Source of the DNA: Rhodoluna sp. | Lineage (GTDB): Bacteria; Actinomycetota; Actinomycetes; Actinomycetales; Microbacteriaceae | Assembly: GCF_024641065.1 (NCBI RefSeq) | Contig: NZ_JAHEDV010000033.1 | Span: 124,001 to 188,000 of the forward strand | Direction: 5' to 3' | DNA length: 64,000 nucleotides | In this document: positions 35,268-42,429 of the stretch, piece after piece | Layout: each line of letters begins with the position of its first letter | How positions within the stretch are numbered: position 1 is the stretch's first letter | Made by a program: the position numbers and the translations under genes | The notes under the pieces: generated by a model | The model's database searches: none | The model's input: only the letters and a program-made list of their open reading frames with translations | Told to the model about the DNA's origin: nothing

Positions 35268-35375
35268 TTAGTCAGATTTTTTGTTTGCAGCCTTGGTTTG
35301 CTTGTCTAGGCGCTTTTCTTTGAGCGACTTTGCAGCAACTTTTTTGACATTCTTCTGCTGTGATTTCTCAGCCAT
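35268..35375 (-). CDS. 35-aa lysine-rich small protein
   Basis: ATG at 35375 has GAGGAGAA at ideal spacing; TAA at 35268-35270. The product begins MAEKSQQKNVKKVAAKSLKE and has 12 lysines and one arginine, with the core SLKEKRLDKQ. It has no membrane segment and is strongly basic. Short proteins with a SLKEKRxxK core occur widely in Actinobacteria as I recall, with no known function; nucleic-acid binding is a guess from charge. A terminator follows, shared with the surface-protein gene. Confidence 0.82.
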   Translation of the reverse strand: MAEKSQQKNVKKVAAKSLKEKRLDKQTKAANKKSD

Positions 35376-35490
35376 TTGATTCTCCTCAATAGAGAGCCAA
35401 AGCGGCCATCTACCCCGAGGCTAACACCAAGGTATTCTCAGTATCGAGACACGCTCACCAGTTATTGAAAACACGGATGAAAGGCCAGCG

Positions 35491-36651
35491 TTGACCGAGA
35501 CTGCAAAACAACTGCGGATGGACATCCAAGGTCTTCGCGGTTTGGCCATTTTGCTGGTGATTGCTCTGCATGCTGGTTTCGCACCATTGCCGGGTGGTTA
35601 TGTTGGCGTCGAAGTGTTTTTTGTAATTAGCGGATACGTCGTTACCGCCAGCATGCTGCGAAAAGACACAAAGGCACTCAAATTCAACCTGCGAAATTTT
35701 TATGTCAAGCGCGTATTGAGAATTCTGCCGTCTTCGACAGCCGTAATTATTGCGACGGTTTTTGCAGCTGTTCTTTTTTTGGGCCCAGCATTCAATAGCG
35801 ACCTATTCACCGATGCAAAATGGGCTGCGTTCTTTGCGACAAACTTCAGGCTCATCGACACCGGTGCAAATTACTTCATTGCCGGGCTGGATAAGTCGCT
35901 TTTGACCCACTACTGGTACCTAGCAATTGAAAATCAGGTTTATCTCGTTTACCCGCTGATGGTTTTTGTTATCTGGCGATTGACTCCAGCTCGCGCCAGC
36001 AGACCGGTGCTGGCATCACTTTTGCTGGTTTCGTTGGCGCTATCAGGCTTCTGGTCGATCACCATGACACTTAGTGATTCAGTAACCGCCTATTACTCCC
36101 CGCTGACTCGAATTTGGGAGCTTGCTCTGGGCGGTCTTGTCGCCTTGGTTCCGCTTCGTATGAATCATGCTCGAACTTGGCTGCGAAATGTCACTGCAGT
36201 TTTGGGCTTGGCAACGATTTCCGCCGTTGCTGTGCTGTTCGATGCGAGCACTGCGTATCCTGGCTATTTAGCCGCGTTGCCAGCTTTTGCCACCGCTGCA
36301 ATTATTTGGGCTGGCACCGCAGAGAAAATATCAGGGCCAAACCTATGGCTTGGCTTTAGACCACTCGCCTACTTGGGCGAGATTTCATATTCGCTTTACC
36401 TTTGGCACTTTGGCTGGCTTTACCTGCCGACTCTGATGCCAGACCCGCCAACGGGATGGTGGGTACTGCCGTTGCAATTTGCCGGAGCATTCGGCTCAGC
36501 GATTCTTTCTCACCATCTGCTTGAAAACCCGATCCGCAAATCGCGCCTATTGAATCAAGATGGTTGGGCAACGTTGCTTTTCGCTGCTGTGTGTTTGGTT
36601 CTTATCTGGGATGCAACGCTCGCTGCCGAGAGTCTCTGGCTAAATCTTTAG
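35491..36651 (+). CDS. Membrane acyltransferase (acyltransferase 3/OafA family)
   Basis: A 386-aa protein with about ten membrane helices. The family signature DIQGLRGLAILLVIALHAGF holds the conserved arginine and histidine; GGYVGVEVFFVISGYV, LTHYWYLAIENQVYLVYPL and the closing HHLLENPIRK motif also fit. These enzymes move acyl groups, often acetyl, onto exported sugars or cell-wall polymers. Many carry a C-terminal SGNH domain; here it is lacking, and a separate SGNH protein is encoded convergently next door. TTG start with AAAGG nine bases upstream. Confidence 0.9.
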   Translation: MTETAKQLRMDIQGLRGLAILLVIALHAGFAPLPGGYVGVEVFFVISGYVVTASMLRKDTKALKFNLRNFYVKRVLRILPSSTAVIIATVFAAVLFLGPAFNSDLFTDAKWAAFFATNFRLIDTGANYFIAGLDKSLLTHYWYLAIENQVYLVYPLMVFVIWRLTPARASRPVLASLLLVSLALSGFWSITMTLSDSVTAYYSPLTRIWELALGGLVALVPLRMNHARTWLRNVTAVLGLATISAVAVLFDASTAYPGYLAALPAFATAAIIWAGTAEKISGPNLWLGFRPLAYLGEISYSLYLWHFGWLYLPTLMPDPPTGWWVLPLQFAGAFGSAILSHHLLENPIRKSRLLNQDGWATLLFAAVCLVLIWDATLAAESLWLNL

Positions 36652-37604
36652 CGCAACTCGTGCCTGTGGGTTGACCGCAGCGTCACGTGATAAACCGAAG
36701 CAACTTTGTCGATGATGTAGGTTCCGATTACCGATTGACCATCAGCCGTAAAGTGAATGCCATCTTCACCGCGAATCTTGGTTCGAACTCCGTTTACTGA
36801 CGCATACTGGCGATAGACGCCTGCTAAGTCAGCAGTGAGAGTCCAGAGCGGAACGAAGGTTGCACCAGTCATAGTTGGCACCACAGCCCTGAACTGGGCA
36901 TTGATAACTTTCATGCCTTGGTTGTAGTTATAGGGTTTCGAAATTGGCATGCCCACCCAGAGCACATAGGCCCCCGCATCCGTGGCAAGTTTTGTCATTT
37001 TAGTAACTTGCGCTTTGTATGCCGACTGCCAGGCTGCGGTTGGGTAGGTCAACACGCGTGTACCAACCTTCATGTTCTGACGGTCGTTGGCACCAATGAG
37101 AACAATCACCAGGTTTGGCTTTTCGGCTTTCAAAAATGTACTCAGGTTGTTAGGCCAGTTATAGAACCAAGAGTTCGACAACCCGGTTGAGGCCTTTGCT
37201 TTGAGTGAGAATTTGAGGCCACCCGAGGTGTTTAGCTGCCCGAGCATTCCATAGCCGAGGTTGTTGCCGATTGAGTCGCCAACGAGCATGATCTTGCAAG
37301 TGCCCACACTTAGCGCCGCGGTTTTTGCCGAATTGAAATGACAGCCGGTGGCTTTTTGGTGATCTCGAATTACCTTCAAAACTGGGTCTGAAATCACCGT
37401 TGAGCTGGCGCTCGGCGATGGCGACGAGGTTGAGGTGCTTGAAGAAGCGCTCGGCGAGTTGGAGGCAGACGGTGAAATTGACTGCGACTCACTTGCCTGA
37501 GCTTTGACCGTAGAGTCGTTTGAAAGCTGAAGACTGAAACCAGCACCAATCAGTAGCGTTAGCGACAGCGCCAATGCCCAGCGAATAGTGCCATGCGATT
37601 TCAT
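36648..37604 (-). CDS. Exported SGNH/GDSL-type hydrolase
   Basis: A 318-aa protein. A signal/anchor helix (about 8-26) precedes a Ser/Pro-rich linker (to about 70), then the SGNH domain: block I MLVGDSIGNNLGYG with the catalytic serine, block III VIVLIGANDRQ, and block V DGIHFTADGQ with Asp and His. It overlaps the acyltransferase by four bases at their 3' ends. SGNH proteins of this kind transfer or remove O-acetyl groups on envelope polysaccharides, so the two may act together outside the membrane (inference). Its start lies two bases after phnA, with which it is co-transcribed. Confidence 0.87.
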   Translation of the reverse strand: MKSHGTIRWALALSLTLLIGAGFSLQLSNDSTVKAQASESQSISPSASNSPSASSSTSTSSPSPSASSTVISDPVLKVIRDHQKATGCHFNSAKTAALSVGTCKIMLVGDSIGNNLGYGMLGQLNTSGGLKFSLKAKASTGLSNSWFYNWPNNLSTFLKAEKPNLVIVLIGANDRQNMKVGTRVLTYPTAAWQSAYKAQVTKMTKLATDAGAYVLWVGMPISKPYNYNQGMKVINAQFRAVVPTMTGATFVPLWTLTADLAGVYRQYASVNGVRTKIRGEDGIHFTADGQSVIGTYIIDKVASVYHVTLRSTHRHELR

Positions 37605-37606
37605 GG

Positions 37607-37960
37607 TTACAGAACCTTCTTGACCACACTTGATTTGAGCATCATCGGCCCGAATCCGTCAACCTTGGCATCGATGTCGTGGCCATCGGCGCCGTTCACC
37701 AAACGAATGTTTCGCACTTTGGTGCCCACTTTGATTGCGGTTGAGCTGCCCTTGACCTTTAGATCTTTAGCGATGGTAACGGTGTCACCATCAGCAAGGA
37801 TGTTGCCAACTGAATCTTTGATGACCTTTTCAACTTCAGCGGTTGACTCGTCTTCAGCAGCCTGCCATTCGTGAGCACACTCTGGGCAAACTAATAGCGA
37901 ACCCATCTCATAGGTGTATTCGCAATTACATTTTGGGCAGTTAGGCAGTTGATCAGACAT
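37607..37960 (-). CDS. PhnA/YjdM-family zinc-ribbon protein
   Basis: A 117-aa protein. The N-terminal zinc ribbon has CPKC (about 8-11) and CPEC (about 25-28). The C-terminal part has [25 protein letters not shown] and ends [13 protein letters not shown], the PhnA (alkylphosphonate-utilisation-associated) domain. Despite the name, a role in phosphonate use is doubtful. TAAGAT lies six bases before the ATG, a leaderless promoter geometry. It is followed by the SGNH gene. Confidence 0.93.
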   Translation of the reverse strand: MSDQLPNCPKCNCEYTYEMGSLLVCPECAHEWQAAEDESTAEVEKVIKDSVGNILADGDTVTIAKDLKVKGSSTAIKVGTKVRNIRLVNGADGHDIDAKVDGFGPMMLKSSVVKKVL

Positions 37961-37984
37961 ACTTCAATCTTAAGTCGCGGGTTA

Positions 37985-38033
37985 AAAGAAAAGACCCCGG
38001 AATACCGAGGCCTCTTCTTGTTGAAACAAGAAG
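37985..38033 (-). terminator. Double-hairpin terminator after the DUF1737 gene
   Basis: On the minus strand CTTCTTGTT-TC-AACAAGAAG is followed by CCTCGG-TATT-CCGGGG and TCTTTTCTTTT. The second hairpin plus T-rich tract is the likely terminator. Confidence 0.7.
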
Positions 38034-38035
38034 AA

Positions 38036-38389
38036 TTACTTCTTCTTGCCCTTTGAAGTCTTTGACTTGCCCTTGGCCTTTGCAGGCAGCTTCTTTAGAA
38101 CAACAGCCTGACCGACGATGACATTTTTGCCATTGAAGGTTGAAGTAGGCGAACCATAAAGTTCATAACCGTTGTCTAGGTGCAGTGAGACTCTTGAGCA
38201 GAACTCTGAATCGTCAATGCCTGTGATCATCTTGTAGCGCTTGGTGAAGTCTGGTGTAGTTGCGACGGCTGGCGCAGCAGCAGCGCGTGCCGCGGTTGTG
38301 CGGGCAGCGGTTGCGCGTGGAGCGCGTGCGGCAGCCGGCTTGGCAGCAGTGCGTGCAGCTGGTTTTGAAGTGGTGTTTGAAATAGTCAT
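38036..38389 (-). CDS. DUF1737 protein with basic Ala/Lys-rich tails
   Basis: A 117-aa protein. The middle (about 51-100) is DUF1737: YKMITGIDDSEFCSRVSLHL, GYELYGSP and NVIVGQAVVLKK. The first ~45 residues are almost only Ala, Thr, Arg, Pro and Lys, and the last ~18 are Lys-rich (KGKSKTSKGKKK), like histone H1-type tails. DUF1737 is of unknown function; the flanking tails suggest nucleic-acid contact. CAAAAT lies six bases before the ATG, another possible leaderless start. Confidence 0.82.
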   Translation of the reverse strand: MTISNTTSKPAARTAAKPAAARAPRATAARTTAARAAAAPAVATTPDFTKRYKMITGIDDSEFCSRVSLHLDNGYELYGSPTSTFNGKNVIVGQAVVLKKLPAKAKGKSKTSKGKKK

Positions 38390-38455
38390 ATTTTGATTTT
38401 GCCAAACTCTAGAAATTGATGGCGAATAATTTGCAGTTATCAGGTTAATTTTTCG

Positions 38456-38468
38456 TTCACCAGGTGAA
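38456..38468. promoter_or_regulatory. TTCACC-A-GGTGAA palindrome in spacer
   Basis: A 13-bp palindrome built of two inverted PHO-like half-sites, about 67 bases upstream of the DUF1737 gene. Significance is uncertain. Confidence 0.3.
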
Positions 38469-38483
38469 TGACCCGCCTATGAG

Positions 38484-38513
38484 AAAACCCCCGGCACACA
38501 ACCGGGGGCTTTC
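38484..38513 (-). terminator. Terminator after the Pit operon
   Basis: The stem CCCCCGG / CCGGGGG with a seven-base loop ends the minus-strand transcript nine bases after the last gene's stop. Confidence 0.85.
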
Positions 38514-38522
38514 AACATCGAC

Positions 38523-38780
38523 TTACTTGTCTAGGTGAAAGTAAGGAACGATCAGATAGATTCCATAAAGAATGGCTGAGCTTGCAATGGTGAACAATGC
38601 ATAAGCTGCAACACGGTTCAAGATCTCTAGAGGCTTAGCGCCTTCTTTCTTCTTGGTGTTTTCTTGGATGTGCTTCGCGTTGGTCAAGAAGCGAATTCCA
38701 AGAGCGAAAGCCAGCGATACAGAGGTAGCTGCACCGATGGCCACGGCAGCTACTAGTAGGAGTGCGTTCCAGTCGATCAT
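38523..38780 (-). CDS. Small membrane protein downstream of the phosphate transporter
   Basis: An 85-aa protein with two predicted membrane helices (about 5-28 and 56-77) joined by a charged loop (HIQENTKKKEGAKPLE). Its ATG directly abuts the stop of the Pit transporter gene, so the two are co-transcribed. It may assist or regulate the transporter; no recognised family. Confidence 0.75.
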   Translation of the reverse strand: MIDWNALLLVAAVAIGAATSVSLAFALGIRFLTNAKHIQENTKKKEGAKPLEILNRVAAYALFTIASSAILYGIYLIVPYFHLDK

Positions 38781-40010
38781 TTACTTGGTTACCTTTCCTT
38801 TAGCAGCAGCTTTCTTGGCTGCCTTTTCTGCCTTAGCGGCAGCTGCACGAACCTGGCGAGGTGATGCAACAACTTCTGAAGCACCCTCAACTTCGCTTAG
38901 AACGTTGGTGTGGCTAATGCGGTTGCGGCGAGCAATCTGGAAGATTGCGATTGCAACAGCAAGTGTCAAAACTAGGTCAACGAAAATTCCAATTGGGCCA
39001 CTCTTCACCAGAAGTGCTGAAAGTGCTCCAACTGCTGCAGCAGCAGGAAGGGTAAGCAACCAACCGGTTACAACCTGACCGGCCTTACCCCAGCGAACCT
39101 GACCGCCCTTGCGACCAAGACCAGCACCCATAACACCACCCGATGCAACCTGTGTGGTTGAAAGAGCGAAACCAAGGTAAGAAGAAGCAAGAATTGCTGA
39201 ACCGGTAGAAACCTCAGCGGCAAAGCCCTGAGCAGGCTTGATCTCGGCTAGGCCTGAACCCATAGTCTTGATGATTCTCCAGCCACCTGAATATGTGCCA
39301 AGCGCAATTGCTAGAGCAGCTGCGATGATTACCCACCACTCAACGTGGTCACCGGTTGACTGTAGACCAGCTGCAACAAGTACCAGGGTGATTACACCCA
39401 TGGTCTTCTGTGCGTCGTTAGTACCGTGTGAAAGCGCTACTAGCGATGAGGTGAAAATCTGGCCTACCTTGAAGCCATTGCGACCGGTGCTGATGCCGGT
39501 TTCTTTGCGCTGCTTCTGGCTGCGTGCAGTTACCAGGTATGCGATGCGGGTAGCCAAGAATGCGGCCAAACCAGCGATCAACGGAGCGAATACCGCAGGA
39601 AGCGCTACCTTCTCGATGATCTTCGGGAAGTTCACTGCTGCAAAGCCGGCAAAAACCAAAGCTGAACCAACAAGGCCACCGAATAGTGCGTGTGAAGATG
39701 ACGACGGAAGACCTAGCAACCAGGTGGTTAGGTTCCAAAGAATCGCACCGGTTAGACCTGCGAATACCATCTCAGGCGGAATTACAACACCCTCGTTGAT
39801 TAGCGAGACAGAAATTGCCTTGGCTACTGCGGTTGAAAGGAACGCACCAACTAGGTTCATCAAAGCAGCGATGATTACTGCGGTGCGAGGAGACAAGGCG
39901 CCAGTTGCGATCGCAGTAGCGCTCGAGTTAGCGGTGTCATGAAAACCGTTGGTGAAGTCAAAGAAGAGGGCTAGTGAAACAACTAGCGCAACAATCAGGA
40001 TTGGATCCAC
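38781..40010 (-). CDS. pit: PiT-family low-affinity inorganic phosphate transporter
   Basis: A 409-aa transporter with about ten membrane helices in two repeats. The family signatures are FDFTNGFHDTANSSATAI near the N-terminus and SLVALSHGTNDAQKTMGVI in the second half; LLGLPSSSSHALFGGLVGS is also typical. It should take up phosphate (as metal-phosphate) with protons. The start is GTG. The leader contains a 24-bp perfect palindrome, and strong PHO-box repeats lie at the -35 position, so it is likely controlled by RegX3. A C-terminal Lys/Ala tail and the 85-aa gene follow. Confidence 0.95.
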   Translation of the reverse strand: MDPILIVALVVSLALFFDFTNGFHDTANSSATAIATGALSPRTAVIIAALMNLVGAFLSTAVAKAISVSLINEGVVIPPEMVFAGLTGAILWNLTTWLLGLPSSSSHALFGGLVGSALVFAGFAAVNFPKIIEKVALPAVFAPLIAGLAAFLATRIAYLVTARSQKQRKETGISTGRNGFKVGQIFTSSLVALSHGTNDAQKTMGVITLVLVAAGLQSTGDHVEWWVIIAAALAIALGTYSGGWRIIKTMGSGLAEIKPAQGFAAEVSTGSAILASSYLGFALSTTQVASGGVMGAGLGRKGGQVRWGKAGQVVTGWLLTLPAAAAVGALSALLVKSGPIGIFVDLVLTLAVAIAIFQIARRNRISHTNVLSEVEGASEVVASPRQVRAAAAKAEKAAKKAAAKGKVTK

Positions 40011-40043
40011 GGGATACTTTCTGGTTAGTGACCGGGAATGGAA

Positions 40044-40067
40044 TATTCAGGGAACGTTCCCTGAATA
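40044..40067. promoter_or_regulatory. 24-bp perfect palindrome in the pit leader
   Basis: Every base from TATTCAG (40044) through GGAACGTTCC (centre) to CTGAATA (40067) is palindromic. It begins about seven bases after the candidate -10 TAAGGT (minus strand, revcomp of 40076-40081) and ends 34 bases before the GTG. It may be an operator or a 5'-terminal mRNA hairpin. Confidence 0.75.
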
Positions 40068-40079
40068 CATTGTTTACCT

Positions 40080-40108
40080 TAGGAACACAAGGTGAACAGA
40101 AGGTGAAC
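40080..40108 (-). promoter_or_regulatory. PHO box upstream of pit
   Basis: On the minus strand GTTCACC (40102-40108), GTTCACC (40091-40097) and GTTCCTA (40080-40086) repeat at exactly 11-bp steps. The two perfect units lie in the -35 region of the candidate promoter. Confidence 0.82.
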
Positions 40109-40120
40109 TAAATCTAACTG

Positions 40121-40148
40121 TTGTTGAACATATAAACTTGCCTAATAT
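40121..40148 (+). promoter_or_regulatory. Candidate galT promoter
   Basis: TTGTTG (40121-40126), 16-bp spacer, TAATAT (40143-40148), 32 bases before the galT ATG. Confidence 0.45.
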
Positions 40149-40180
40149 CCGCGCACTAGAAGCATCCAAGGTTAAGGGTT

Positions 40181-41275
40181 ATGACTAGTTCAAGAAAAAT
40201 AGCTGCCAAGCTCTCAGATGGTCGAGACCTGTTCTATTTTGATGACGCAGGTTCAGCCCTGCCTAGCGAGCGCAAGCCCGATCACCGCGAACCAGCACCG
40301 CGCCCCAACGTTGCCGAAATGCGACTTGACTCACTAACCGGTGAGTGGATCTCGGTGGCCGCAGCTCGCCACAATCGTGCCTTCTTGCCACCGGCCAATC
40401 AGTGCCCGCTGTGCCCAGCGACTGATGAGAATCTTTCAGAGGTTCCAGACATCTTTGATGTGGCCGTGTTCGAGAACAAGAGCCCTTCGTTTGGCCCTGA
40501 TCTACTAGAAGTCGATGACGAAAATTATTCAGTTGTTGCCAACCTAGAACTTGGCAGCAAACGCAAGTCGGTTGGTCGCTGCGAAGTTGTGGTTTTTAGC
40601 CCGACTCACCTCGGCTCTCTTAGTGAAATGCCGGTTTCGCGCGTTCGCACCGTTATCGAAGCTTGGACAGACCGCACCGCACACCTAAAGTCTCTTCCGG
40701 GTGTTCGCCAGGTGTTTCCTTTTGAGAACCGCGGGCAAGAAATTGGCGTGACCCTGCACCACCCTCACGGGCAGATTTATTCATACCCTTACCTAACCCC
40801 GCGCACCAAGAAAGTTCTTGACTCGATTAAGGCTTATGGTCCGAACCTGTTTGCCGACACTCTGGCCTTTGAACAAAAGAGCGAGCGCGTGCTTATCAAG
40901 GGTGAGCACTTCACTTCATACGTGCCATTTGCTGGTCGCTGGCCGGTTGAAATTCACCTTCTTCCTCACCGCCACGTGAACGACTTCACCGACCTGACTG
41001 ACGAAGAGCGCGACGAACTAGCGGTCATGTATTCACGCCTTCTGGGTGCACTAGATCACATCTACTCAACCCCTACTCCATACATCTCGGCTTGGCACCA
41101 GGCGCCTATGGTTGAGGGCGGCGAGCATATTCGCCTTCAACTTCAGATCACCTCACCCCGCCGTGCCGAAGACAAGTTGAAATACCTAGCTGGTTCAGAG
41201 AGCGCAATGGGGGCCTTCATCGCAGACTTTCCGCCTGAGGTTACCGCCGAGCTAATCCGAGGCGCACTCAAGTGA
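40181..41275 (+). CDS. galT: Galactose-1-phosphate uridylyltransferase
   Basis: A 364-aa HIT-superfamily enzyme of the Leloir pathway, exchanging UMP between UDP-glucose and galactose-1-phosphate. The zinc site has CPLCPATDEN, the ENKSPSF segment binds nucleotide, and the active-site HHPHGQIYSYP holds the catalytic histidine. The C-terminal histidines (HLLPHRHVNDF) are also present. Stop and the GTG start of galK overlap by four bases. galE is not in the window. Confidence 0.96.
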   Translation: MTSSRKIAAKLSDGRDLFYFDDAGSALPSERKPDHREPAPRPNVAEMRLDSLTGEWISVAAARHNRAFLPPANQCPLCPATDENLSEVPDIFDVAVFENKSPSFGPDLLEVDDENYSVVANLELGSKRKSVGRCEVVVFSPTHLGSLSEMPVSRVRTVIEAWTDRTAHLKSLPGVRQVFPFENRGQEIGVTLHHPHGQIYSYPYLTPRTKKVLDSIKAYGPNLFADTLAFEQKSERVLIKGEHFTSYVPFAGRWPVEIHLLPHRHVNDFTDLTDEERDELAVMYSRLLGALDHIYSTPTPYISAWHQAPMVEGGEHIRLQLQITSPRRAEDKLKYLAGSESAMGAFIADFPPEVTAELIRGALK

Positions 41276-42429
41276 TTCACGAGCTAGTTGCCAAAACCCA
41301 GGCTGGCTTCAGCGACCTATTTGGTTACGAAGCCACCGGCGTCTGGTCGGCTCCCGGCCGAGTAAACCTCATTGGCGAGCACACTGATTACAACGAAGGT
41401 TATGTTTTTCCGTTTGCAATCAATCGACGCACCTTCGCCGCTCTGGCGCTTAGAGAAGACTCAACCGTTCGTGTTGCTTCGAGCTTTTCTGATGACATTC
41501 ACCAGGTAGACATCGCCAACATCAGTAGCGATGCCAAGAACGAGTGGGCCGCTTACCCGTTTGGAGTTGCCTGGGCGATTCAACAGTTGGCCGAAGTTTC
41601 ACCATCGGGCTTTGACTGCTTCATCGAATCTGATGTTCCAGTTGGCGCCGGGCTCTCATCTTCAGCAGCCATTGAGTGTGCCGTTGCACTGGGTTTGAAC
41701 GAACTTTGGGGCGCAGGCCTCGACCGCCGCAAATTGGCTCGAGCCGGTCAGCTTGGCGAAAACGAAATCGTCGGAGCACCAACCGGAATCATGGATCAAT
41801 CAGCTTCGCTATTGGGCGAGATTGACCACGGTGTTTTCTTGGATTGCCGAAGCCTTGAGGCAACACCGATTGAGTTGGGATTCTCAAGCGCTGACCTCGA
41901 ACTTCTGATTATTGATACCAAAGTTGCGCACCGATTGGTTGATGGCGGTTACGCAGCCCGCAGGGCAGCGTGCGAGACCGGCGCGACTGAAATGGGCGTG
42001 ACTAGCCTGCGCGATCTTTCTATCGAAGACCTTGAAAAGGCCAAAGAAATCTTGGATGAAGTAACTTTTCGCCGAGTTCGCCATGTGGTTACTGAAAACC
42101 AGCGCGTTCTAGACACGATTCGAACTCTTCGCGAGGCTGGGCCAACAGCAATCGGTCAGCTGATGCATGCATCTCACGAGTCAATGAGGGATGATTTCGA
42201 AATTTCGGTGGATGAACTCGACACCGCGGTTGAAACTGCGATTCGCCACGGCGCTATTGGCGCAAGAATGACTGGCGGCGGTTTCGGTGGTGCGGCAATC
42301 GCACTGACCCCGATTGGCAAAATCAGTGAGGTTACGCTTTCGATTTTGGCCGAGTTTGAGGCATTGGGTTATGCCAAGCCAGACATCTTTGCTGTGTCAG
42401 CCGCCCCGGGCGCGATTCGCGAGGTCTAG
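41272..42429 (+). CDS. galK: Galactokinase
   Basis: A 385-aa GHMP kinase phosphorylating galactose. The galactokinase signature GRVNLIGEHTDYNEGYVFPFAI is at about 29-50, the GHMP ATP loop is VPVGAGLSSSAA, and the third motif is MTGGGFGGAAIAL. It starts with GTG overlapping the galT stop (GTGA), so galT and galK form one operon. Its 3' end abuts the convergent DD-peptidase gene with no spacer. Confidence 0.96.
   Translation: MIHELVAKTQAGFSDLFGYEATGVWSAPGRVNLIGEHTDYNEGYVFPFAINRRTFAALALREDSTVRVASSFSDDIHQVDIANISSDAKNEWAAYPFGVAWAIQQLAEVSPSGFDCFIESDVPVGAGLSSSAAIECAVALGLNELWGAGLDRRKLARAGQLGENEIVGAPTGIMDQSASLLGEIDHGVFLDCRSLEATPIELGFSSADLELLIIDTKVAHRLVDGGYAARRAACETGATEMGVTSLRDLSIEDLEKAKEILDEVTFRRVRHVVTENQRVLDTIRTLREAGPTAIGQLMHASHESMRDDFEISVDELDTAVETAIRHGAIGARMTGGGFGGAAIALTPIGKISEVTLSILAEFEALGYAKPDIFAVSAAPGAIREV

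Noticed and set aside
38456-38468. Full PHO box in the spacer upstream of the DUF1737 gene
   Set aside because: The half-sites are inverted, not direct 11-bp repeats, so I list it only as a weak palindrome.
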